NCBI RefSeq assembly: GCF_900129285.1
Contig: NZ_FQUW01000010.1
Coordinates: 49,718-113,717 of the forward strand
DNA: 64,000 bases
Source: Desulfofundulus australicus DSM 11792
Lineage (GTDB): Bacteria > Bacillota > Desulfotomaculia > Desulfotomaculales > Desulfovirgulaceae
Direction of reading: 5' to 3'
The position numbers and the translations under genes were made by a program. Positions within the stretch are counted from its first letter, which is position 1. The number at the start of each line of letters is the position of its first letter. Below, one piece after another: positions 41,904 to 51,878 of the stretch. The notes below the pieces were generated by a model that had not been told where the DNA came from, did not search any database, and saw only the letters and a list, made by a program, of their open reading frames with translations.

Positions 41904-44900
41904 TCAGGGCAGGGCCTCCCTTTTCCCCACCAGCATTCCCGCGGTAAATTCCCGCACGCTTACCGGAGCCGGCTCCTCCCCCTGGTTTAAATTCTGCAGC
42001 ACCGCCACCAGGGCCCGGGCCGTATCCAGGGAGGTCAGGCAGGGCACCCGGTACTCGGCGGCAGTACGGCGCAGGCGGAAACCCGGCCGGGCGGGATGCT
42101 TGCCCCGGGTGGGGGTGTTGATCACCAGGCTCACCGCTCCAGAGCGCACCAGGTTGATCCCGTCCTCCACTTCCTGTACCGGGAGACCGGCGGCGGCAAG
42201 GGCTCTGGCCGTGCCCCTGGTGGCGTAGAGCGGGTAACCCAGGGCGGCGTACTGGCGGATCACGGGTAAAGCCTCGACTTTATCCCGGTCGGCCAGGGAA
42301 ACCAGGATCGCCTTCGCTGCAGGATGTTCATTTACTCCGGCCGGAACGGGACTCAGGCCGGCGGCTGTCATGGCTTTATAAAGTGCTCCGGGGAAGGTAC
42401 GATCCACCCCCATGACCTCCCCGGTGGACTTCATCTCCGGCCCCAGGGAAATTTCCACTTCACCCAGCTTCTCAAGGGAAAAGACCGGTGCCTTCACCGC
42501 TACGAAATCCGAAATTCTGCCCAGGCCCGACCCGTATCCCTGTTCGGCCAGCCTCCTGCCCAGCATGGCCCGGGTGGCCACCTGCACCATGGGCACAGCC
42601 GTCACCTTGCTCAAAATGGGAACGGTACGGGAAGCCCGGGGGTTAACTTCCAGGACAAAGATGCCCTCCCTGGCCACCACATACTGGATATTCAGCAACC
42701 CGCAAACCTTCAGCGCCCGGCCAATCTGGAGGGTGTAATCAACCACCTGTTCAACCTGGGCGGGGGTGAGGTTCCGGGGCGGGTACACGGCCATACTGTC
42801 ACCCGAGTGCACCCCGGCCCGCTCGATATGCTCCATAATACCGGGGATGAGTATATTTTTCCCGTCCCCTATACCGTCAATCTCCACTTCCCGGCCCCGG
42901 ATATACTTGTCGATGAGCACCGGGTGGCGCGGCGAAACCTGCACCGCCGTTTCCATATATTTCAGCAGTTCGGGGGTATTATGGACAATTTCCATGGCCC
43001 TCCCGCCCAGCACGTAGGAGGGCCGCACCAGAACCGGATAGCCCAGCCTTTCCGCGATCTGCCGGGCCTGCTCCACGGTAAAGGCAGTACCCCCCTCGGT
43101 CTGGGGAATGCCCAGGCGGGCCAGCAGGGCGCTGAATTTTTCCCGGTCCTCGGCAGCGTCAATGGATTCCACCGGCGTACCCAGCACCCTCACCCCCCGG
43201 GCAGCCAGTTCCCCGGCCAGGTTGATTGCCGTCTGGCCGCCGAACTGGACGATTACGCCCAGGGGGTTTTCCTTCTCCACCACGTTGAGCACGTCTTCTA
43301 AGGTGAGGGGTTCAAAATACAGGCGGTCGGCGGTGTCGAAATCGGTGCTCACCGTCTCCGGGTTGTTGTTAATGATGATGGCCTCCACCCCTTCGGCCTG
43401 CAGACCCCATACGGAATGGACCGAGCAGTAGTCAAATTCAATACCCTGGCCGATACGGATGGGCCCCGAACCCAGCACGATCACCCCGGGACGGGAGGAT
43501 ACCGGAACCTCATCCACAGCATCGTAGGTGGAATAGTAATACGGGGTGGCGGCCTCAAATTCCGCGGCACAGGTATCCACCATTTTGTAGGCCGGGATAA
43601 TGCCGAGCTCCTTCCGCAGCGCCCGCACCCGGTCAAAGCCCAGGCCGGTCAAACGGCCGATGTGGCTGTCGGCAAAGCCGCAGGCTTTGGCCCGGCGCAG
43701 CAAATCGGGAGAGGGGTTGTCGCGCGCCGCCCGCAGTTCCCCTTCCAGCACCACGATATTCTTTATTTTCTCCAGGAAAAAATAGTCTATGGCTGTAAGC
43801 TGAAAAATCTCCCGCATGGCCCAGGCCCGCCGGAAAGCCTCGGCAATGGCAAACAGGCGCAGGTCATTGGGCCGGGAGAGCAGTTGCTGCAGTTCCATTT
43901 CGCTCCAGCTTCCCGACCCCTTCCACTGCAGGCTGTCCACACCGATTTCCAGGGAACGCACCGCCTTGAGCAGGGCTCCTTCAAAGGTGCGGTCAATGGC
44001 CATCACCTCGCCGGTGGCCTTCATCTGGGTACCCAGAGTGCGGTCGGCGCTGCTGAATTTATCAAAGGGCCAGCGGGGGATTTTAACCACCACATAGTCC
44101 AGGGCCGGCTCGAAACAGGCGCAGGTCTTGCCCGTCACCGGGTTGGTAATCTCATCCAGCCTCAGGCCAATGGCTATCTTGGCCGCCGTGCGGGCAATGG
44201 GATAGCCGGTGGCTTTGGAAGCCAGGGCGCTGGAGCGGCTCACCCGGGGGTTGACCTCAATCACGTAATAGCGGAAGCTTTCCGGGTCCAGGGCAAACTG
44301 GACGTTGCAACCCCCTTCCACCTTCAAGGCCCGGATGATTTTCAGGGCGGCGGAGCGCAGCAGCTGGTACTCCTTGTCGGCCAGGGTCTGGGAAGGTGCC
44401 ACCACGATGCTGTCCCCGGTATGAATACCTATGGGGTCAATATTTTCCATATTGCAGATGGTTATACAGTTATCGGCCCCGTCCCGCATCACTTCGTATT
44501 CTATTTCCTTCCATCCGGCCACGCTCTTTTCCAGGAGCACCTGGCCGATGGGGCTCATGGTCAGCCCCCGGTGAACGATGGCCGCCAGCTCCTGCGGGCC
44601 CGAAGCCATACCGCCTCCAGTTCCGCCCAGGGTGTAGGCGGGGCGAACGATCAGGGGATAACCGGCTTCCCGGGCAAACTCCAGAGCCTGCTCCACACTG
44701 GTAACCGTGGTGCTGGGGGGTACCGGCTCGCCGATGGCCAGCATGGTTTCCTTGAACAGCTCCCGGTCTTCGGCCCGGCGGATGCTGTCCAGGGAGGTGC
44801 CCAGCAGTTCCACGCCGAACCTCTCCAGCACCCCCTGCCGGGCCAGTTCCACGGCCAGGTTCAACCCCGTCTGCCCGCCCAGGGTGGGCAGTAAGCCCTG

Positions 44901-45149
44901 CGGCCGCTCCCGCTCGATTATGCGGGCCACAGTCTGCCAGGTGAGGGGTTCGATGTAGATCTGGTCGGCCATATGGCTGTCGGTCATGATGGTGGCCGGG
45001 TTGGAATTCACCAGCACCACCTGAACCCCTTCCTCTTTCAGGGCCCGGCAGGCCTGGGTGCCGGCATAATCGAACTCCGCGGCCTGGCCGATAATAATGG
45101 GGCCGGAACCGATGACCAGCACTTTGTTAATGTCCTTTCGCCTGGGCAT
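41904..45149 (-). CDS. carB: carbamoyl-phosphate synthase large subunit
   Basis: A 1081-residue enzyme that makes carbamoyl phosphate for arginine and pyrimidines. Two ATP-grasp halves are visible ([20 protein letters not shown] at the start and [20 protein letters not shown] at about residue 557), each with its [13 protein letters not shown] / [13 protein letters not shown] block, then a C-terminal MGS-like allosteric domain (about 940-1081). AGGAGG precedes the ATG. The small subunit carA, which supplies ammonia, is not next to it. Confidence 0.97.
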   Translation of the reverse strand: MPRRKDINKVLVIGSGPIIIGQAAEFDYAGTQACRALKEEGVQVVLVNSNPATIMTDSHMADQIYIEPLTWQTVARIIERERPQGLLPTLGGQTGLNLAVELARQGVLERFGVELLGTSLDSIRRAEDRELFKETMLAIGEPVPPSTTVTSVEQALEFAREAGYPLIVRPAYTLGGTGGGMASGPQELAAIVHRGLTMSPIGQVLLEKSVAGWKEIEYEVMRDGADNCITICNMENIDPIGIHTGDSIVVAPSQTLADKEYQLLRSAALKIIRALKVEGGCNVQFALDPESFRYYVIEVNPRVSRSSALASKATGYPIARTAAKIAIGLRLDEITNPVTGKTCACFEPALDYVVVKIPRWPFDKFSSADRTLGTQMKATGEVMAIDRTFEGALLKAVRSLEIGVDSLQWKGSGSWSEMELQQLLSRPNDLRLFAIAEAFRRAWAMREIFQLTAIDYFFLEKIKNIVVLEGELRAARDNPSPDLLRRAKACGFADSHIGRLTGLGFDRVRALRKELGIIPAYKMVDTCAAEFEAATPYYYSTYDAVDEVPVSSRPGVIVLGSGPIRIGQGIEFDYCSVHSVWGLQAEGVEAIIINNNPETVSTDFDTADRLYFEPLTLEDVLNVVEKENPLGVIVQFGGQTAINLAGELAARGVRVLGTPVESIDAAEDREKFSALLARLGIPQTEGGTAFTVEQARQIAERLGYPVLVRPSYVLGGRAMEIVHNTPELLKYMETAVQVSPRHPVLIDKYIRGREVEIDGIGDGKNILIPGIMEHIERAGVHSGDSMAVYPPRNLTPAQVEQVVDYTLQIGRALKVCGLLNIQYVVAREGIFVLEVNPRASRTVPILSKVTAVPMVQVATRAMLGRRLAEQGYGSGLGRISDFVAVKAPVFSLEKLGEVEISLGPEMKSTGEVMGVDRTFPGALYKAMTAAGLSPVPAGVNEHPAAKAILVSLADRDKVEALPVIRQYAALGYPLYATRGTARALAAAGLPVQEVEDGINLVRSGAVSLVINTPTRGKHPARPGFRLRRTAAEYRVPCLTSLDTARALVAVLQNLNQGEEPAPVSVREFTAGMLVGKREALP

Positions 45150-45203
45150 TGGGTATCCTCCTGCTGCAAAAGTGACTGCTTCATGTAACCTGGTTCACTC
45201 AAT

Positions 45204-46400
45204 TTACTGTTTCATCTCGGCCAGGACGCCGGCCAGGATTTCCACCGCCTCATCCACCTCGGCCTCGCCAATGATCAGGGGAGGAATAAAGCGCAGAATG
45301 TGGTTATCCACACAGTTAATTAATAAACCGCGCTCCTGGCACCTGCCAACGATCTCTTTGCCCTCGATGGACAATTCCATACCCAGCATCAGCCCCAGGC
45401 CGCGCACCTCCCTGACAAAAGAAAACCGGCCGGCCAGCTCCAGGAGGCGGTCTTTCAGATAAGCACCCACCCGGGCGGCATTTTCAATGACGCCCTCATT
45501 GAGCAGGCATTTCACGGCCGCCAGCCCGGCCGCACAGGCCAGGGGGTTGCCTCCGAAGGTGGAGGCGTGGTCGCCGGGGCTGAAGGCGGCGGCCACTTTT
45601 TCCTTCGCCACCATGGCCCCGATGGGAAATCCGCCACCCAGGGCTTTGGCCAGGGTAAAAATGTCCGGCTCCACGCCGTAATGCTGGTAGGCCAGGAACC
45701 TGCCCGTACGACCCAGGCCGCACTGCACTTCGTCGAAGATCAGCAGGGCATTGTAGCGGTCACAGAGTTCCCGGGCGGCCTTTAAAAATTCGGGCGTGGC
45801 CACGTTTACCCCGCCCTCGCCCTGCACCGGCTCCAGGAGCACCGCACAGGTGCCGGGGTTTACGGCCCGGGAAAGGGCCTCCACATCATTGAAGGGAACG
45901 TATTTAAACCCCGCCGGAAGGGGCTCAAACCCCTTCTGATACTTGGACTGGGCCGTGGCAGTGATGGCGGCCAGGGTACGCCCGTGGAAGGATTTCAGGG
46001 CGGTGATGATTTCATACTTTTCCTGCCCGCCGTGGATTTTCCCGTACTTCCGGGCCAGCTTGATGGCCGCCTCGTTGGCCTCGGCACCGCTGTTGCAGAA
46101 AAACACCCGGTCGCCGCAGGAATTTTCCACCAGCAGCCGGGCCAGCCTGGCCTGGGTTTCAATGTAATAGAGGTTGGACACATGCATTAATTTCCGGACC
46201 TGTGAGGTTATGGCTTCCACCACCGCCGGATGGCAGTGGCCCAGGGAGCAAACGGCCAGCCCGGCCACAAAATCAAGGTACTCCTTCCCTTCCGCATCCC
46301 AGACCCTCGCCCCCTGTCCCCTCACCAGGGCCAGGGGCAGGCGCCCGTAAGTTTGCATCACATACCTGCTGGTGAGCTCCATAATTTCTGCACCCGTCAC
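45204..46400 (-). CDS. argD: acetylornithine aminotransferase
   Basis: A class-III PLP transaminase of 398 residues converting N-acetylglutamate semialdehyde to N-acetylornithine. Motifs: FCNSGAEANEAAIKLAR, FDEVQCGLGRTG, TLAKALGGGFPIGA with the PLP Lys, and STFGGNPLACAAGLA. GTG start with AGGAGGGG. Close homologues can also act on succinyldiaminopimelate; the arg context fixes the main role. Confidence 0.95.
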   Translation of the reverse strand: MTGAEIMELTSRYVMQTYGRLPLALVRGQGARVWDAEGKEYLDFVAGLAVCSLGHCHPAVVEAITSQVRKLMHVSNLYYIETQARLARLLVENSCGDRVFFCNSGAEANEAAIKLARKYGKIHGGQEKYEIITALKSFHGRTLAAITATAQSKYQKGFEPLPAGFKYVPFNDVEALSRAVNPGTCAVLLEPVQGEGGVNVATPEFLKAARELCDRYNALLIFDEVQCGLGRTGRFLAYQHYGVEPDIFTLAKALGGGFPIGAMVAKEKVAAAFSPGDHASTFGGNPLACAAGLAAVKCLLNEGVIENAARVGAYLKDRLLELAGRFSFVREVRGLGLMLGMELSIEGKEIVGRCQERGLLINCVDNHILRFIPPLIIGEAEVDEAVEILAGVLAEMKQ

Positions 46401-46415
46401 TTTTATCCCCTCCTG

Positions 46416-47303
46416 CTAACGGACCACCATGGTGCCGATGCCTTTATCCGTGAACACTTCCAGCAAAATGGAGTGGGCCACCCGCCCGTCCAGAATATGG
46501 GTGGTATTGACTCCCCCGTAAAGGGCCCGGGTGCAGCATTCCACCTTGGGGATCATACCCCCGTCGATAATGCCCCGGGCTATCAAATCGGGTACATCGT
46601 CCGCCCGGATCACCGAGAGAAGGGAATCCCTGTTTTCCCGGTCCTCCAGGATACCTTCCACGTCGGTGAGGATAATCAACTTGTCAGCCCCCAGCGCTGC
46701 CGCCAGCTCCCCGGCAACGGTATCGGCATTGACGTTGTAGCTCTCCCCTTCAGGGCCCACCGCTACGGGGGCTACCACAGGAATGTAGCCTTCATGGATC
46801 AGCGTCTGGACAATGGCCGGGTTAACCTTTTTCACCTGCCCCACGCAGCCAATGTCCACCATCTCCACCTTCCCATCGGGCTGATATACCTTGCCCGGCA
46901 TCTTCACCGCCTGAAGCAGGCAGGCGTCCTTGCCGGAAAGGCCCACCGCCTTGCCGCCAATGCGGTTGATCAGGGAAACGATTTCCTTGTTCAGCTTGCC
47001 CGCCAGAACCATCTCCACTATTTCCATGGTTTCCTCGTCGGTAACCCGCAGGCCGCTGACAAAACGGGACTCAATGCCCAGCTTCTGGAGCATGGCCGTG
47101 ATTTCCGGCCCCCCGCCGTGAACAACCACCGGATGCATGCCCACATACTTCATCAAAACCACATCGGTAAGTACGGCCATTTTCAGCCCGCAGTCCGTCA
47201 TGGCGTGGCCGCCGTACTTGATCACCACGGTCTTGCCGTAGAACTTCTTTATATAGGGCAGGGCCTCCACCAGGATGGCCGCCTTCTCCTGTGCGCTGAG
47301 CAA
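46416..47303 (-). CDS. argB: acetylglutamate kinase
   Basis: Phosphorylates N-acetylglutamate. The 295-residue amino-acid kinase shows [18 protein letters not shown], and the C-terminal [14 protein letters not shown]. The N-terminal helix (residues 1-25) suggests the hexameric, arginine-inhibited type. TTG start with GGGGGAGG. Confidence 0.96.
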   Translation of the reverse strand: MLSAQEKAAILVEALPYIKKFYGKTVVIKYGGHAMTDCGLKMAVLTDVVLMKYVGMHPVVVHGGGPEITAMLQKLGIESRFVSGLRVTDEETMEIVEMVLAGKLNKEIVSLINRIGGKAVGLSGKDACLLQAVKMPGKVYQPDGKVEMVDIGCVGQVKKVNPAIVQTLIHEGYIPVVAPVAVGPEGESYNVNADTVAGELAAALGADKLIILTDVEGILEDRENRDSLLSVIRADDVPDLIARGIIDGGMIPKVECCTRALYGGVNTTHILDGRVAHSILLEVFTDKGIGTMVVR

Positions 47304-47391
47304 GCGGATACCTCCCCCGTATATTATTATTAATCTATCAATAGTTACAGCTCAAAAAAAGCAGTTATGCCACATCCATTTTGCCAAACCG

Positions 47392-48606
47392 TTATGTCCG
47401 GTAGCTGGCATTAATATTCACATACTCACCGGTCAGATCGCAGCCCCAGGCCGTGGCCTCACATTCTCCCGACTTTAAATCCACCAGCACCCGCACCTCG
47501 CGGCCCGCCAGCGCAGCCGAGGCTGCTTCTTCATCAAAGGGCAGGGCCATCCCGTCCCTGGCCACCATTACGTCACCCAGATATATATCCACCCGAGCGG
47601 GGTCAAACTGCGCCCCCGAATAGCCAACGGCGCAGATAACCCGGCCCCAGTTGGCATCCCGGCCGTAAACGGCTGTTTTAACCAGGTTGGAAGCTACCAC
47701 CGCCCGGGCAGCCAGGCGGGCATCTTTCTCACTGGCGGCATTGATTACTTTTACTTCCAGCAGCTTTGTCGCCCCTTCACCATCCCTGGCCACCGCCCGG
47801 GCCAGCCGGCTGCAAACCTCGGTAAGGGCATCCCGGAAGAGGTAATAATCTTCGTTTTCGGCGGCAATTTCCGGATTGCCGGCCAATCCGTTGGCCAGCA
47901 CCAGAACCATATCATTGGTGCTGGTATCCCCGTCGACACTGATCATATTAAAGCTGCGGTCCACCGCGTAGCGCAGCATCTCCTGCAGGCAGGATGGGGA
48001 TACCGCCGCATCGGTGCTAATAAAGCAGAGCATCGTGGCCATCCGGGGATGAATCATCCCGGAACCCTTGGCCATGCCCCCGATGGTCACCGTGTGCCCG
48101 CCGAGGGTGAGGGAAAGGGCCGCTTCTTTGGGCTCGGTATCGGTGGTCATAATGGCCTCGGCGGCAGCCGCACCTCCGCCGGGGCTCAATTCCCGGGCCG
48201 CAGCGGCAATACCCGGCAAAACGCGGTCCATGGGCATGGGCTGGCCGATGACGCCGGTGGAAGCCACCAGCACATCCTCTTCAGGAATATTCAATACCCG
48301 GGCCGCTTCCTGCGCCATGGCCCGGGCATCCCTTATACCCTGCTCCCCGTTACAGGTATTGGCATTGCCGCTGTTTACCACCACCGCCCTGGCGTACCCC
48401 CTGGCTACCCGCTCCATGGTGACTATCACCGGGGCCCCCTTTACCCTGTTGGTGGTAAACACCCCGGCGGCCCGGGCCGGAACCTCGGAAAAAATTAATG
48501 CCACATCGCGCTTCCCCTTGTATTTTATTCCGGCAGCCACCCCCGCGGCCAGGAAACCCCGCGGGGCCGTGATGCCACCGCTTTTTTCTTCCCATGTTCT
48601 GGACAA
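47392..48606 (-). CDS. argJ: bifunctional ornithine acetyltransferase / N-acetylglutamate synthase
   Basis: Recycles the acetyl group from N-acetylornithine to glutamate. The 404-residue precursor cleaves itself before the Thr of HPRMATMLCF; GGMAKGSGMIHP precedes it. Also seen: NSGNANTCNG and DGDTSTNDM. C-terminus is family-like. The TTG at 48606 has AAGGAGG nine bases upstream, better than the earlier TTG at 48642. Presence of ArgJ means the cyclic acetyl pathway, so argA and argE are not needed. Confidence 0.95.
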   Translation of the reverse strand: MSRTWEEKSGGITAPRGFLAAGVAAGIKYKGKRDVALIFSEVPARAAGVFTTNRVKGAPVIVTMERVARGYARAVVVNSGNANTCNGEQGIRDARAMAQEAARVLNIPEEDVLVASTGVIGQPMPMDRVLPGIAAAARELSPGGGAAAAEAIMTTDTEPKEAALSLTLGGHTVTIGGMAKGSGMIHPRMATMLCFISTDAAVSPSCLQEMLRYAVDRSFNMISVDGDTSTNDMVLVLANGLAGNPEIAAENEDYYLFRDALTEVCSRLARAVARDGEGATKLLEVKVINAASEKDARLAARAVVASNLVKTAVYGRDANWGRVICAVGYSGAQFDPARVDIYLGDVMVARDGMALPFDEEAASAALAGREVRVLVDLKSGECEATAWGCDLTGEYVNINASYRT

Positions 48607-48644
48607 GCCGGTATTCCTCCTTATCCATCCTAAAGATAGCACTT

Positions 48645-48692
48645 GCCTGCCGCTTGCATACGCTCGCTCCGTTCGACTCGCAGGCCAAACTA
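48645..48692. repeat. arg-cluster intergenic repeat, diverged inverted copy
   Basis: On the minus strand it reads AGTTTGGCCTGCGAGTCGAA ... AGCGAGCG ... GCAAGCGGCAGGCA, aligning with the direct copies at 40589 and 48764. With the copy at 48764 it forms an inverted pair around a GC-rich 70-base centre between argJ and argC. Confidence 0.5.
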
Positions 48693-48763
48693 TCGCTACC
48701 CTCGGGCTACGGCGGGGTTCCCGGCATCCATACCCTCAGCCCCGCCTCCGCCCTCGCATTCGC

Positions 48764-48822
48764 TGAGTTTGGCATCTGCCCGGCTCAATGTCGCTCGCTC
48801 ATGTGCAAACGGCAGTCATTTT
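48764..48822. repeat. arg-cluster intergenic repeat, copy 2
   Basis: Begins GAGTTTGGCATCTGCCCGGC, continues CTCAATGTCGCTCGCT and ends GTGCAAACGGCAG; nearly the same as 40589-40650. It lies nine bases before the argC stop on the minus strand. Confidence 0.65.
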
Positions 48823-48830
48823 TACCTTTG

Positions 48831-49874
48831 TTACGGATATACCCCCGGGCCGTAAAGCCCCGTATCTTCCGCCAGACCGAACATTATATTCATATTCTGC
48901 ACTGCCTGGCCGGCAGCCCCTTTAATCAGGTTGTCGATGGCGGAAATAATTACCACCCGGCCGGTACGCCGGTCAACCACCAGGCCGATATCACAGTGGT
49001 TGGAACCGGCCACCATTTTGGTCACCGGCAGCATGCCCGCGGGCAACACCCGGATAAACTTCTCCTCCCGGTAAAATTCCCGGTAGAGGGCCAGAATCTC
49101 CTCCGTGCTTTTCTGCCCGGCCAGCCGGGCGTAAATGGTACTCAGGATGCCCCGGATCATGGGGGTCAGGTGGGGAGTAAAGGAAACCAGTACCTCCCTG
49201 CCGGCCAGGGCGCTCAACTCCTGTTCAATTTCAGGGGTATGGCGGTGCGCGGCCACCCCGTAGGCCTTGATGCTCTCGTTAACCTCACAGTAATGGGTGT
49301 TCAGGGACAACCCCCGCCCGGCCCCGGAAACGCCGGACTTGGAATCAATGATAATGGAGCCTGTATCGATCAGCCCTTCTTTCAGCAGGGGAGCCAGGGC
49401 CAGGATCACGCTGGTGGGGTAGCAGCCCGGATTGGCCACCAGCCGGGCGGAACGGATTTTTCCCCGGTGAATTTCCGGCAACCCGTACACCGCTTGAGGT
49501 AACAGCTCCGCGGCCGTGTGCTCCACCTTATACCATTCCTGATAGACTGCAGGGTCGTGGAGACGGAAATCCGCACCCAGATCCACCAGGGCTTTTCCCC
49601 TGCCAACGACTTCCCGGGCCACGGCCATGGCATGGCCATGGGGCAGGGCCGTAAATATTACATCGCTTCTCTCCACCAGGGCCGGCAAATCCTGCTCCTC
49701 GCAGACCAGATCCACATACCCGTAAAGGTGGGGGTAAACCTCCCAGAAAGCTTTGCCGGCATAACTCTGGGTGGTCAACCCCACCAGCTCCACCTGCGGG
49801 TGGGCATTTAACAATCTGACCAGTTCGGCACCGGCATAGCCGGTGGCCCCGATAATGCTTGCTTTTACAACCAT
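48831..49874 (-). CDS. argC: N-acetyl-gamma-glutamyl-phosphate reductase
   Basis: Reduces N-acetylglutamyl phosphate with NADPH. The 347-residue product starts VVKASIIGATGYAGAELVRLL, then has LPHGHAM, the catalytic Cys in VANPGCYPTSVILAL, and HRHTPEIEQEL near the end. The ATG at 49874 matches the family start; a longer reading to 49976 would overlap the promoter and ArgR boxes. First gene of the operon. Confidence 0.96.
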   Translation of the reverse strand: MVVKASIIGATGYAGAELVRLLNAHPQVELVGLTTQSYAGKAFWEVYPHLYGYVDLVCEEQDLPALVERSDVIFTALPHGHAMAVAREVVGRGKALVDLGADFRLHDPAVYQEWYKVEHTAAELLPQAVYGLPEIHRGKIRSARLVANPGCYPTSVILALAPLLKEGLIDTGSIIIDSKSGVSGAGRGLSLNTHYCEVNESIKAYGVAAHRHTPEIEQELSALAGREVLVSFTPHLTPMIRGILSTIYARLAGQKSTEEILALYREFYREEKFIRVLPAGMLPVTKMVAGSNHCDIGLVVDRRTGRVVIISAIDNLIKGAAGQAVQNMNIMFGLAEDTGLYGPGVYP

Positions 49875-49942
49875 AGCCGCCAGGTGCAACCCGGGTCTTC
49901 CGGGTTTCCGGCACCCCCAACTCCTTTCTCTCCAGGTAATAC

Positions 49943-49977
49943 TTATAATTATACAATCGGTTGCATAAAAATACAAT
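49943..49977 (-). promoter_or_regulatory. argC promoter with tandem ArgR boxes
   Basis: Minus-strand TTGTAT (49971-49976), 17-base spacer, TATAAT (49948-49953). On the plus strand, TTGCATAAAAATACAA (49961-49976) fits the ARG-box pattern TGnATnnnnATnCA, and CTTATAATTATACAAT (49943-49958) is a weaker second box two bases away. The boxes cover both promoter elements, so arginine-bound ArgR would block the operon. Confidence 0.75.
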
Positions 49978-50044
49978 CTTAAAGCATGAAAAAAATAACC
50001 CGCATACAGGTATTTAATCCGCCAGGTTCCTTAACGGACATGAG

Positions 50045-50065
50045 CTGCTTACTAGAAGTAAGCAG
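50045..50065. repeat. left border palindrome of the 50.1 kb element
   Basis: CTGCTTAC / GTAAGCAG around TAGAA. The right border at 50323 carries a closely related palindrome with the same GCTGCTTAC core. Confidence 0.5.
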
Positions 50066-50090
50066 TCACAGATTGTTGACAAACTCTTTA

Positions 50091-50285
50091 TGTGCCCTGG
50101 TTTTAGAGGAGGAGCGACCTGGAGTGAGCGCTGCCGGGCCAGGCCCGTGCCGCGGACAGGATGTCCGCGGAGGCCACCTGAACACAGGAGGTGTGAATGT
50201 GGCCGGTACCCGCCGAAGACCGGAGCCGGGGCCTTAAGGCCCGGCCAGCGATACGACCGGGAGCGACGACTAAAACCAGGGCACA
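50091..50285. ncRNA. 195-nt structured RNA element closed by a 16-pair stem
   Basis: TGTGCCCTGGTTTTAG (50091-50106) pairs perfectly with its inverse at 50270-50285, enclosing a multibranched core. Internal hairpins include CCGCGGAC/GTCCGCGG, GGCCAC/GTGGCC with CACCT/AGGTG inside, and GCCGGG/CCCGGC-type around TTAA. GGAGCGAC occurs just inside both sides of the closing stem. Size and design resemble large non-coding RNAs of Firmicutes such as the raiA RNA, but I cannot assign a family or strand. No long coding frame fits. Confidence 0.6.
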
Positions 50286-50322
50286 CCCCAGGTGTACTTT
50301 GTCGAGACGACTCGATAGCCAT

Positions 50323-50343
50323 AAGCTGCTTACTAAGCAGCTT
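50323..50343. repeat. right border palindrome of the 50.1 kb element
   Basis: AAGCTGCTTA / TAAGCAGCTT around a single C, a ten-pair perfect palindrome related to the left border. Confidence 0.5.
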
Positions 50344-50361
50344 GATGGAAAAGAAAGGTTA

Positions 50362-51663
50362 TTAACTTTGTGCGCCCCACGGGAAGCGCCGGGTGAGGAA
50401 CAGGGCCAGCAGGAGCCCCGCCACCGCCAGGATGTTGAGGGCGTGAAATACGGCCGGTACGCCCAGGTGGTCGGCCAGCACTCCCAGCAGGGTCACTCCC
50501 ACCCCGCCCATGCCGACGCCAAAGCCAATGGTAAAACCGCTGGCCAGTCCCTTACGATGGGGCATAAGCTGTTGACCGAGAACGATGGTGGTGGAAAAGG
50601 TGCTGATCAGGGCCATCCCGATGAGGGCCAGCAACACCAGGGCACCCGGGCCGCCACCGGCATGGAGGAAAAGATAGATGAGCGGAATAAGCAGGGCCAT
50701 GGAACCGGCCATCACCCGGGGAGCTCCCAGAACGTCCGTCAACGGGCCGCCCAGCAGGGTACCAAAGGCCCCCGCCAGCAGGAAGACCGAAACAAAATAT
50801 CCGGCCAGGTGCACATCACCGTGCAGGTAGTCGGTATAGTAAAGGGGCACATAAGTATAGAGCCCGGCGTGCAGCCAGGAACGAAAAATGATGTACACAA
50901 GAAGTACGGTAAAGGCCAGTATGGTTCCCCTGTCCCATCTCGCACCGGTAACCGGGGAGATGGCCGGGTTTTTCCCGGCAGCGGCCCCGGCCCCTTCTCT
51001 CCCCTGCACCGCATTCCCCGCAACCTTCTTTACATTTTCCTGCAGGGAATTAAGACGCGGCCAGAAGAACACCAGCAAAACCGCAGTAAAAAGGCCGGGA
51101 AGGGCAAAATAAACCGTGGCCTCCGGGCCGCCCAGGGTCAAAAGCCAGGCCATGAACAAAGAGCCAAGGCCAAAACCAAGGTTGCCGCCTACGGAAAATA
51201 CGGCCATGCCGCTTCCCTTGCGGGTACCGCTGGCCAGGTTGGCCGTCCGGGACCCTTCCGGGTGGTATGCCGCCACACCAAGGCTGGAAACGGCCACCGC
51301 CAGGAAAAGAAGGGAATACCAGGGCAAACGCCCGGTAATGGACAGCCCCGCACCGGCCACCAGGCAGCCCAGCGGCAGAAGCCAGCGGGCCGGGTGCCGG
51401 TCCGCTAAATAACCGAAAACGGGTTGAATAACTGATGAAGCCACATTGGACAAAAGAACCAGAAGGCTGGTCTGGGCGTAAGACAGGGCAAAGGCCTGCT
51501 TTAATACCGGCAGCAATGCGGGCAGGGCACCCTGGGCCATATCGGTTACCAGGTGTCCCCAGGACAGGAGCAACAGCACGCTCCCGGCCGGCTTTTCCCG
51601 CCGAGATGATTCTTCCGCCGCCAGTTTTGCGCATTTCTCCGTCTCCATCTTTGTCAAAGACAA
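50362..51663 (-). CDS. MFS transporter, fosmidomycin-resistance (Fsr) type
   Basis: A 433-residue, 12-helix major facilitator. The segment SWGHLVTDMAQGALPALLPVL in TM1 is the signature of the Fsr group, and YLADRHPARWLLP is the TM2-TM3 loop. It likely exports small drugs or metabolites. The TTG at 51663 (GGAGG at good spacing) is favoured over the GTG at 51672, which overlaps the ribosome site. Confidence 0.85.
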   Translation of the reverse strand: MSLTKMETEKCAKLAAEESSRREKPAGSVLLLLSWGHLVTDMAQGALPALLPVLKQAFALSYAQTSLLVLLSNVASSVIQPVFGYLADRHPARWLLPLGCLVAGAGLSITGRLPWYSLLFLAVAVSSLGVAAYHPEGSRTANLASGTRKGSGMAVFSVGGNLGFGLGSLFMAWLLTLGGPEATVYFALPGLFTAVLLVFFWPRLNSLQENVKKVAGNAVQGREGAGAAAGKNPAISPVTGARWDRGTILAFTVLLVYIIFRSWLHAGLYTYVPLYYTDYLHGDVHLAGYFVSVFLLAGAFGTLLGGPLTDVLGAPRVMAGSMALLIPLIYLFLHAGGGPGALVLLALIGMALISTFSTTIVLGQQLMPHRKGLASGFTIGFGVGMGGVGVTLLGVLADHLGVPAVFHALNILAVAGLLLALFLTRRFPWGAQS

Positions 51664-51845
51664 GTCTTCCACCTCCAGCTAGTACCGGCAATCCTTCCGT
51701 GCAGGCATCATATGATGGGCTCATACCATTAAGGTTTATCTTACCCCCAATCCCGTTTTTGTGCAAAGTCAAAAAGGGGACAAAATTAAATTAACATGTT
51801 AATCATCAGGTTGTTGCAGTGTTTTTTAAAGGTTTTCAGGGGTAA

Positions 51846-51872
51846 AAAAAACCGGCCCGTGCCGGATCCGGT
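51846..51872 (-). terminator. terminator after the chemoreceptor
   Basis: GC-rich hairpin (CCGGC..GCCGG) followed by TTTTTTTT on the minus strand. Confidence 0.75.
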
Positions 51873-51878
51873 GAGAAT

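Noticed and set aside
42324..44894. Long plus-strand open frames (325 and 492 codons) opposite carB
   Set aside because: They are antisense shadows of the strong carB coding frame; their proteins are Gly/His/Pro/Gln-rich, without ribosome sites or known domains.
50091..50285. 6S RNA, SRP RNA, RNase P RNA, tmRNA or group II intron
   Set aside because: The element lacks the long rod with central bubble of 6S RNA, the GNAR tetraloop region of SRP RNA, the conserved RNase P blocks, the tRNA-like ends of tmRNA and the intron boundary/domain V motifs.
49875..50361. T-box or arginine riboswitch leader for argC
   Set aside because: No T-box sequence, specifier loop or terminator lies between the promoter (49948-49976) and the argC start, and the structured element is upstream of the promoter.
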